Assembly: GCA_021730205.1 (NCBI GenBank)
Contig: CP072533.1
Location: 1 to 64,000 of the forward strand
Source: Candidatus Ruthia sp. Cpac_8_S14
Lineage (GTDB): Bacteria; Pseudomonadota; Gammaproteobacteria; PS1; Pseudothioglobaceae
Direction: 5' to 3'
Length of the DNA: 64,000 nt
Shown here: positions 58,254 to 64,000 of the stretch, piece by piece
Layout: each line of letters opens with the position of its first letter
Position numbering within the stretch: the stretch's first letter is position 1
Notes under the pieces: model-generated
Seen by the model: only the letters and a program-made list of their open reading frames with translations
What the model was told of the DNA's origin: nothing
Databases searched by the model: none
Program-made: the position numbers and the translations under genes

Positions 58254-59180
58254 ATGCCTAAATTGTTGACAATCTTTATCTTTATCTTTTTAAGTGCTTG
58301 CGGTGTTGATGAAACAACACAAATCATCACTGGTACTACAATGGGCACTAGTTATAGTATCAAAATCAACAATAATCATGTTTCAAAACCAGTCATTAAT
58401 AAACGTCTTGATGAAATTGAGCAAGTATTTTCTACTTGGAATGAAGCTTCTGAGCTTTCGCAATTGAACAAAGCACCGATTAATCAGTGGATAAAAGTAT
58501 CAGATGAGTTGTTTTTTGTTTTAAGTCAGGCAAAAAAAATACACAGGCAGACGCAAGGTTTTTTTGACCCCGGTATGGGTCGTTTAATTGATGTTTGGGG
58601 TTTTGGTGCTGTTAGGGTTGGTGCAAAACCCAGTCGGGAGACCATAGTTCAAGCAATGGCAATCTCATCTATTGAATATTTACGTTTGAGTAATTCACGA
58701 GTTAAAAAACTTAAAGATATCCATATTAACTTGTCTGCCATTGCTAAGGGCTATGGCGTGGATGCACTGGTAGATATGCTCATTAAGCAAGGATTTAAAA
58801 ATTTTATGGTGGAAATTGGTGGCGAGGTGATGGCTCAAAGTCAGTGGACGATTGGTATTGAAAAGCCAAATCATGGCATACCAATTGCCATTGAATTGCA
58901 AAATCAAGCCATTGCCACCTCAGGGAATTATCGCAATTATCTCAAATGGCAAGGCAAAAAATATCAACATATTCTGAATCCTAACACAGGCTTACCTGTT
59001 AATACCGACCTAAGCTCTGTTAGTGTGATTCACAACAGCGCCATGATGGCAGATGCTTATGCAACTGCAATGATGGCAATGGGTAGTCAAAAGGCTAAAA
59101 TATTAGCACAACAACTTAATCTATCAGTGGTGCTTATTTTGAACCAGCAATATGATTTTAAAGTGCTGAAAATCAATTAA
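58254..59180 (+). CDS. apbE: FAD:protein FMN transferase
   Basis: ApbE attaches FMN to Ser/Thr residues of flavoproteins such as the Na+-NQR and Rnf subunits. The 308-residue protein begins with a lipoprotein signal and lipobox LSAC (Cys 16), followed by GTTMGTSYSIKI near 27, FFDPGMGRLIDVWGFG near 103, the LSAIAKGYGVD segment near 160, ENxGE-equivalent VEIGGEVMAQ near 183 and ADAYATAMMAMG near 263 with the metal-binding Asp. It is divergent from mltB with 12 bases between. Confidence 0.93.
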   Translation: MPKLLTIFIFIFLSACGVDETTQIITGTTMGTSYSIKINNNHVSKPVINKRLDEIEQVFSTWNEASELSQLNKAPINQWIKVSDELFFVLSQAKKIHRQTQGFFDPGMGRLIDVWGFGAVRVGAKPSRETIVQAMAISSIEYLRLSNSRVKKLKDIHINLSAIAKGYGVDALVDMLIKQGFKNFMVEIGGEVMAQSQWTIGIEKPNHGIPIAIELQNQAIATSGNYRNYLKWQGKKYQHILNPNTGLPVNTDLSSVSVIHNSAMMADAYATAMMAMGSQKAKILAQQLNLSVVLILNQQYDFKVLKIN

Positions 59181-59234
59181 GATAAAATCTTGGTTATAAT
59201 TAAGTGTTTGTTTTGTAATTGATTAAAATAAGAA

Positions 59235-59938
59235 CATGCCTAACCATAAGACCACTTGTTGAAACGTTAAGACCAAAAGCTTAGATGATTTTTTTGCTCA
59301 ATCACATCTGTTAAACACTCAACATCCATTTCGCCAAGCGATTGATAACCACCGATTTCATTCTATGATTTTATGTGGGGCTATCAGGCACAGGCAAAAC
59401 GACTTTAGCAAGGGTTGTTGTCAGTCAAGTTAAAGGACATTTTGAACAATTAAGCGCCGTGTTAGATGGGATGAAAGAATTGCGAGTAGTAGTTGAGAAT
59501 GCTAAGAAATTTCAGAAAATTGACAAACAAACGCTACTGTTTTTGGATGAGATTCATCGTTTTAATAAAGCCCAACAGGGTGGGTTTCTGACACACATTG
59601 AATCGGATTTATTGGTGTTGATTGGGGCAACAACTGAAAACTTTTCTTTTGAAATTAATAAGGTGTTACTTTCGCGTTCAAGCATGAGTCATTAACTTTG
59701 CTAAATAAAGTGCTTAGAATGCAGATTGTTAGTGCAAGTAGTGATGATGCACGTCGATTGATTAGTTTTACCAACAGTTGTCTGCTTTTCATAAATTAGT
59801 ACGTTGCTCGTTTCCTGATGAGTCTGATGCATTTGCACCTGGGTAGACCCCTATTTCCCCAGTGAATTGAGCGAATAAACTTATTATCAGCCTAGTAATC
59901 GAGGTTTAGAGGTTAAAATTGGTGAAAAATTGAAATAA
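59235..59938 (+). pseudogene. rarA: rarA (mgsA) pseudogene, replication-associated recombination protein A
   Basis: RarA is an AAA+ ATPase acting at stalled forks. From ATG 59235 the pieces read in different frames: RPLVETLRPKSLDDFFAQSH, LLNTQHPFRQAIDNHRFHSM, GLSGTGKTTLARVV (Walker A), QTLLFLDEIHRFNKAQQGGF (Walker B), ESDLLVLIGATTENFSFEIN, LLSRS, SSDDARRLIS, SAFHKLVRCSFPDESDAF, then a jump to FPSELSE and TYYQPSNRGLEVKIGEKLK at the C-terminal end. The order and ends match RarA, but the interval is about 700 bases instead of about 1300, with internal deletions, at least four frame changes and several stops. crcB follows, the usual rarA-crcB order. Confidence 0.88.
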
Positions 59939-59954
59939 TTAAGGGGTTTTTTTA

Positions 59955-60350
59955 ATGAGTGTTTTGCCCACAGTTCTAGCAATTGGTATCGGTGCAACTA
60001 TTGGTGCTAGTATACGTTATTACTTAATCCAATTAATGAATGCCACACTTGACTCAGGTTTTCCTTACGGCACTTTAGGCGTAAATGTCTTAGGCTCATT
60101 TTTGGCAGGTATATTGGTGGTGGTTATGCTTGAAAAAGCTGTTTTACATGAAGCATATCAGTTGATATTGCTGGTTGGTTTAACGAGCTCATTAACCACC
60201 ATGTCAACCTTATCTTGGGAGTCTATTGAAATGATTAGTCTTGGGCATTATGAACAAGCGGGGCAGAATATTCTGCTTAACGTTGTCTTATCTCTGTCTG
60301 CTGCTGGTATAGGCGTGGCATTGACCCGGTATTTATTGATTCCTCAATAG
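59955..60350 (+). CDS. crcB: Fluoride ion channel CrcB
   Basis: CrcB (Fluc) exports fluoride as a dual-topology dimer. The 131-residue protein has four membrane helices with GATIGASIRYYL near 14-25, GTLGVNVLGSFLAG near 40 with the conserved Asn, and the TTMSTLSWE segment near 78 (equivalent to the polar track). It follows the decayed rarA gene by 17 bases and converges with gshB, overlapping by 7 bases. No fluoride riboswitch was visible upstream. Confidence 0.93.
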   Translation: MSVLPTVLAIGIGATIGASIRYYLIQLMNATLDSGFPYGTLGVNVLGSFLAGILVVVMLEKAVLHEAYQLILLVGLTSSLTTMSTLSWESIEMISLGHYEQAGQNILLNVVLSLSAAGIGVALTRYLLIPQ

Positions 60351-61306
60351 CAATTAGTATTAATCTCTTTCTCAATAACATCAAACAATTTACCTGCAAT
60401 ATTAAGACCAAACTGTGCGTCTAGTTCGCGAATGCAAGTCGGACTGGTAACGTTAATCTCAGTAATATAATCACCAATGACATCTAACCCAACAAACATT
60501 AAACCTTTGGCTTTAAGTGTGGGCGCGATTTGTTCGCATAGGTATTTATCTCTATTACTTAATAACTGTCCAATACCTTTAGCACCGGCAGCAAGGTTGC
60601 CTTTAAAACTACCTTTGGCAGGAATGCGAGCAAGTGTATAACCAACCGGTTTGCCGTTAATTAACAAAATACGTTTGTCGCCCTTATCAATGTCAGGCAA
60701 AAACTCTTGAGCCATGATTGGGCGCTTGCCATTGTTTGTTAGGCGTTCTAATATGGTATCTATAGTTGTATCATTCGTTTCAAATTTAAAGATATCACGC
60801 CCACCCATATCATCAAGCGGTTTAATGACCGCAGTATTCTGCGTTTTAATAAAGGTCTTAATCTTACTTTGATTAGCACTAACTAGTGTTTTGGGCATGC
60901 AATGTGGAAAATTAAGGGCAAATAATTTCTCATTAGCATCGCGCAAGGATTGGGGCTTATTAACGACTAACACGCCTTTATTTTCAGCTTGCTCTAATAA
61001 ATAAGTGCTGTAAATATAGGTCATATCAAAGGGTGGATCTTTGCGCATTAGAATGACGTCAAATTCATCAAGCACCATGACTGTATTGGCTTCTTTTTTA
61101 AACCAGTGATTAAAATTATCGCTAACTGTGGTTTTTGCACAATCGGCAAATACTGAGCCATCTTGAGCGAACAAATCAGCAGTATCAAAGCTGTAAACTT
61201 CCCAGCCTCGTTTTGATGCTTCTAACATCATAGCCAAGGAAGAGTCTTTTTTTGGATTAATAGTGCTGATATCATCCATTAATACAGCAATTTTTATTCT
61301 TTTCAT
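60344..61306 (-). CDS. gshB: Glutathione synthetase
   Basis: GshB adds glycine to gamma-glutamylcysteine to make glutathione. The 320-residue ATP-grasp enzyme has the family segments AVLMDDISTINPKKDSSLAM near 7, MRKDPPFDMTYIYSTYLLE near 87, VIKPLDDMGGRDIF near 156, QEFLPDIDKGDKRILLINGKPVG region near 197-219, and VTSPTCIRELDAQFGLNIAG near 290. It is convergent with crcB. The partner gshA is not in the window. Confidence 0.95.
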   Translation of the reverse strand: MKRIKIAVLMDDISTINPKKDSSLAMMLEASKRGWEVYSFDTADLFAQDGSVFADCAKTTVSDNFNHWFKKEANTVMVLDEFDVILMRKDPPFDMTYIYSTYLLEQAENKGVLVVNKPQSLRDANEKLFALNFPHCMPKTLVSANQSKIKTFIKTQNTAVIKPLDDMGGRDIFKFETNDTTIDTILERLTNNGKRPIMAQEFLPDIDKGDKRILLINGKPVGYTLARIPAKGSFKGNLAAGAKGIGQLLSNRDKYLCEQIAPTLKAKGLMFVGLDVIGDYITEINVTSPTCIRELDAQFGLNIAGKLFDVIEKEINTNCY

Positions 61307-61342
61307 ATTGAAATATTATAGTGTATAATTTGCACCCTTTAG

Positions 61343-61419
<77 letters not shown>

Positions 61420-61470
61420 GCCAGTTAGGTGCTTTTTTTATTATTTTGTTAATAAAAAGAGTTGGTTAAG

Positions 61471-61497
61471 ACTCCCCCTTTCTAGGGGGTTTTTTTG
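61471..61497 (+). terminator. Terminator between tRNA-fMet and rimP
   Basis: CCCCC (61474-61478) pairs with GGGGG (61485-61489) around TTTCTA, followed by eight T. It lies 32 bases before the rimP start, so it may attenuate rather than fully end transcription from the tRNA promoter into the rimP operon. Confidence 0.8.
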
Positions 61498-61528
61498 TTA
61501 TGCGTAGAAAGGAAACGAGTAGAAATAT

Positions 61529-61990
61529 ATGGCAAGAGTGACTGACAAAATTACCCATTTAATTGAGCCTGTTATTAAAGACATGGGCTATGAATTGGTG
61601 GGCATTGAATACGTTGCTAGCGGAAAGCACAGCATCTTAAGGGTTTTTATTGATACAGACAAAGGCGTTAGCGTTAACGATTGTGAAAAAGTCTCTCGTC
61701 AATTGAGTAGTATTCTTGATGTGGAAGAGCCGATTAGTGGTCAATACACCTTAGAGGTTTCATCGTCTGGTATTGAGCGCCCATTGTTTCATAAGGGACA
61801 TTATCAGCGTTTTTTAGGCGCTGATATTAAGTTGCGCATGGTTAGGCCGATTGATGGACAGCGTAATTTTTTTGGTGCAATTAGCTGTGTTAATGAGGCT
61901 GATAATACGATTGAGTTGGTCGGTGAATTGGGCCCAGTTATTTTGGATATTGACCTGATTGAAAAAGCAAATTTAGTGGTTGATTTTTAA
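61529..61990 (+). CDS. rimP: Ribosome maturation factor RimP
   Basis: RimP helps mature the 30S subunit. The 153-residue protein matches family length and shows the two domains: an N-terminal alpha-beta domain with MGYELVGIEYV near 21-31, LRVFIDTDKGVSVNDCEKVSRQLS near 37-60, and ILDVEEPISGQYTLEVSSSGIERPL near 63-87, followed by a small Sm-like C-terminal barrel. It is the first gene of rimP-nusA-infB. Confidence 0.94.
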   Translation: MARVTDKITHLIEPVIKDMGYELVGIEYVASGKHSILRVFIDTDKGVSVNDCEKVSRQLSSILDVEEPISGQYTLEVSSSGIERPLFHKGHYQRFLGADIKLRMVRPIDGQRNFFGAISCVNEADNTIELVGELGPVILDIDLIEKANLVVDF

Positions 61991-62020
61991 GCCCAATTGG
62001 GTAATTTAGGGGAATAAGAC

Positions 62021-63496
62021 ATGGACGGCAAAGAATTATTTTTAATGGTTGAGGCAATTTCAAACGAGAAAAATATCTCTAAAGAGGAGGTGCTTGAATC
62101 ATTAGAAGAGGCATTGGCTATTGCGACAAAAAAACGTAATAATATTGATGCGCATGTTGAAATCGACAGACAAACGGGCAAGTTTTTAACCTTTAGACAG
62201 TGGATGGTTGTAGCAGACGGCGAATCATTTGTTGATGATGATGGCACTGAATTTGATTCAGAACTGCATATTTATGCAAAAGAAGTGAGTGGTATAGCAG
62301 TTGATGATTACGTGCGTAAGCCAATCGAAACACAAGGGTTTGGTCGTATTGCAGCACAAATTGTTAAGCAAGTGGTTATTCAAAAAGTTCGTGAAGCAGA
62401 AAGGGAAGTGATTGTTAATGATTATTCCTCTCGCATTGGCGAAGTAATTATGGTTACGGTTAAGCGGGTTGATAGAGGGAATGCTTATGTGGATATGGGT
62501 GGTGTTGATGGCATGATTCCTAAATTTGACCTTATTCCTAATGAATCAGTGCGTAAAAATGACCGTTTAAGGGCCTATATTAAAGAGGTGAAATCTTCTG
62601 TTCGTGGTGCGCAAATTTTCCTATCGCGTAGTGTGCCTGAAATGATGATTGAACTGTTTAAAATGGAAGTGCCTGAAATTTCTGAAGGCGTGATTGAAAT
62701 CATGGGCGGTAGTAGAGACCCAGGTTTGCGCTCGAAACTAGCAGTCAGAGCCAAAGATAAGCGTATAGATCCTATTGGTTCTTGTATTGGTATGCGTGGT
62801 GCGCGCGTTCAGGCGGTATCAAATGAGCTAAATGCTGAGCGTGTTGATATCATTCTTTGGGATGAGAGTCCTGCACAATTTGTGATTAATGCAATGGCAC
62901 CTGCACAGGTGAGTTCAATTATTGTTGATGAAGATAAACATTCAATGGACATTGCGGTTGAGGATGACCAGTTAGCATTGACCATTGGTCGTGGTGGCCA
63001 AAACATTAAGCTTGCTTCTCGTTTGACTGGCTGGAAATTAAATGCAATGTCAACAATCCAAGCTGATGAGAAACAAGCACAGGAGACGCTAAAAATTAGC
63101 GATAAACTTGCCGATCAATTAGGTGTTGATTCTGAAGTGGCAGGCGTGTTGATTGAAGAGGGATTTGATAGTGTAGATGAGCTGGTTGATGCAGATGCAC
63201 AGATCTTAGAAAGCATAGAAGAATTTGATGCATCAATGGTTGAAGAGCTTCAAGAGCGCGCATCAGATGCACAATTAGTACAGGCTTTGGGAGATGCTGA
63301 AGCTTCTGAGGTGCTCATGAGCGTTGAAGGTGTTAGTGAGGATTTGGCGAGTGCATTAATTGAAGCAGACATTGTTACTGTTGATGATTTAGCTGAGCTA
63401 TCTATCGATGAATTGCTCGATATTCAAGATATGGATACCAAAATAGTATCCAGTGTTATCATGACCGCAAGAGAAAATGAAGGATGGTTTGATTAA
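62021..63496 (+). CDS. nusA: Transcription termination/antitermination protein NusA
   Basis: NusA binds RNA polymerase and modulates pausing, termination and antitermination. The 491-residue protein has the N-terminal polymerase-binding domain (1-125), an S1 domain (IGEVIMVTVKRVDRGNAYVDMGG near 137-160), two KH domains (GSCIGMRGARVQAVSNEL near 253 and IGRGGQNIKLASRLTGW near 323) and two C-terminal acidic helix-hairpin-helix repeats (about 365-490) as in E. coli NusA. It starts 30 bases after rimP with a GGGG ribosome binding site. Confidence 0.97.
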   Translation: MDGKELFLMVEAISNEKNISKEEVLESLEEALAIATKKRNNIDAHVEIDRQTGKFLTFRQWMVVADGESFVDDDGTEFDSELHIYAKEVSGIAVDDYVRKPIETQGFGRIAAQIVKQVVIQKVREAEREVIVNDYSSRIGEVIMVTVKRVDRGNAYVDMGGVDGMIPKFDLIPNESVRKNDRLRAYIKEVKSSVRGAQIFLSRSVPEMMIELFKMEVPEISEGVIEIMGGSRDPGLRSKLAVRAKDKRIDPIGSCIGMRGARVQAVSNELNAERVDIILWDESPAQFVINAMAPAQVSSIIVDEDKHSMDIAVEDDQLALTIGRGGQNIKLASRLTGWKLNAMSTIQADEKQAQETLKISDKLADQLGVDSEVAGVLIEEGFDSVDELVDADAQILESIEEFDASMVEELQERASDAQLVQALGDAEASEVLMSVEGVSEDLASALIEADIVTVDDLAELSIDELLDIQDMDTKIVSSVIMTARENEGWFD

Positions 63497-63550
63497 TTTA
63501 GTGTTAGAATTTATTTTAAGTTAATAATTATAAAAAAATATAGACAAGCT

Positions 63551-64000
63551 ATGGCACACACAGTTCAAACACTTTCTAAATTATTGAAAAAGACGCCTGA
63601 TGAGGTAATCACAATTCTGGTTAATGCTGGCGTTGATGGTAAAAATTCAGACTCTGCTATTTCAGCAGAAGAAAGAAAAATTTTGATGAGCAGTCTTTCA
63701 AAACGTTCAAGTAGTAAATCTGGTATGTCTGTCTCTCGTAAGGCAGGCACTAAGTCCAGTATCAGTTCAGCAAGTGGTGTTAAAGTGCAAGTTAAGAAAA
63801 AACGTCTTACAAAGTCAGCCACAACGACTGATGAACAGCCTGAAATCGCTGCTCAAGCTGCTCAAGCTGCTCAAGCTGCTCAAGCTGCCTTGGATGCTGG
63901 TCGTGATGCAGATGAAAAATTATTAGTCCAAGATGCTAAGCGTTTGGAGATGGTGCGTTTGCAAAAAATCCAAGCAGAGGCACTAAAAGCCCAGAAAGAA
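63551..64000 (+). CDS. infB: Translation initiation factor IF-2, N-terminal part (runs off the window)
   Basis: IF-2 is the GTPase that positions initiator tRNA on the ribosome. Only the first 150 residues are present; the frame is open to the end of the window. They show the IF2_N fold (MAHTVQTLSKLLKKTPDEVI and ILVNAGVDG, then ISAEERKILMSSL), a basic serine-rich linker, and an alanine-glutamine tract from a 9-base tandem repeat (63848-63883), then a charged coiled region. The GTPase domain lies outside. The nusA-infB order confirms the call. Confidence 0.95.
   Translation, partial: MAHTVQTLSKLLKKTPDEVITILVNAGVDGKNSDSAISAEERKILMSSLSKRSSSKSGMSVSRKAGTKSSISSASGVKVQVKKKRLTKSATTTDEQPEIAAQAAQAAQAAQAALDAGRDADEKLLVQDAKRLEMVRLQKIQAEALKAQKE
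63848..63883 (+). repeat. 9-base tandem repeat inside infB
   Basis: Four exact copies of GCTGCTCAA, followed by a partial copy, encode repeated Ala-Ala-Gln in the flexible IF-2 linker. The repeat keeps the frame whatever its copy number. Confidence 0.9.

Noticed and set aside
59901-59954. A fluoride riboswitch upstream of crcB
   Set aside because: The short spacer between the rarA relic and crcB contains no room or conserved core for a crcB-type riboswitch.
63565-63822. An 85-codon minus-strand frame opposite infB
   Set aside because: It lies wholly opposite the conserved IF-2 N-terminal frame and has no independent support.

Overview
The window starts 20 bases before dnaA. It looks like the start of a circular, AT-rich chromosome from a sulfur-oxidising, autotrophic gammaproteobacterium. 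A phosphoribulokinase gene points to the Calvin cycle. A cytochrome bc1 complex, an aa3/caa3-type oxidase and a cbb3 oxidase point to aerobic and microaerobic respiration. Gene orders such as petABC-sspA-sspB, ftsK-lolA, rarA-crcB, rimP-nusA-infB and dciA/secA are gammaproteobacterial. The AT bias, the dnaA-dnaN-gyrB-prk order and the many gene remnants fit the SUP05/Thioglobaceae group, especially invertebrate symbionts such as the vesicomyid-clam and mussel thiotrophs. That placement is inference from remembered family knowledge; no search was run.

Layout. 0-6.4 kb: dnaA, candidate origin DNA, dnaN, a recF remnant, gyrB, prk. 6.9-11.3 kb: pyrD-leuS on the minus strand, bioD, and an sspB pseudogene. 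11.3-15.1 kb (minus): petA-petB-petC-sspA, and dciA. 15.2-19.9 kb: secA-anmK-pyrC. 20.1-27.7 kb: a decayed XRE regulator, then a long minus-strand run purC-DUF2797-FKBP-alaC-P-loop ATPase-metA-mutY-ribF. 27.8-32 kb: a small secreted ORF with a decayed continuation, then uppS-cdsA-dxr-mepM on the minus strand. 32.1-42.4 kb: hisF and the aa3/caa3 oxidase gene set (Sco-like protein, ctaB, DUF2970, broken sco, ctaA, DUF2189, ctaC-ctaD-small ORF-ctaG-ctaE, DUF2909, surf1). 42.5-45.8 kb: ccoNOQP. 45.9-48.2 kb: tRNA-Thr and decayed pilC, pilD and a Crp/Fnr-type gene. 48.2-52.2 kb: lolA, ftsK, trxB, tRNA-Phe. 52.2-55.7 kb: about 3.4 kb made only of remnants (two lipoproteins, a membrane protein, a BspA-like surface protein, a tyrosine integrase, a UPF0149 protein). 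55.7-64 kb: pyrB, ruvX, mltB, apbE, a rarA pseudogene, crcB, gshB, tRNA-fMet, rimP-nusA-infB (infB runs off the window).

How it fits together. The intact genes form a lean core: replication start, translation, pyrimidine (pyrB, pyrC, pyrD), purine, histidine, methionine, biotin, flavin and isoprenoid synthesis, protein export, carbon fixation and a full respiratory chain with its haem and copper assembly factors. The genes being lost are those for recombination and replication restart (recF, rarA), regulation (XRE, Crp/Fnr), proteolysis adaptation (sspB), surface structures (pili, BspA-like protein, lipoproteins) and mobility (integrase). This pattern is expected of a lineage settling into a stable host-associated life.

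I did not find a clearly new multi-gene system. The best candidates for new biology are the uncharacterised P-loop ATPase joined to metA, the small secreted ORF at 27.8 kb, and long exact inverted repeats inside decayed genes.
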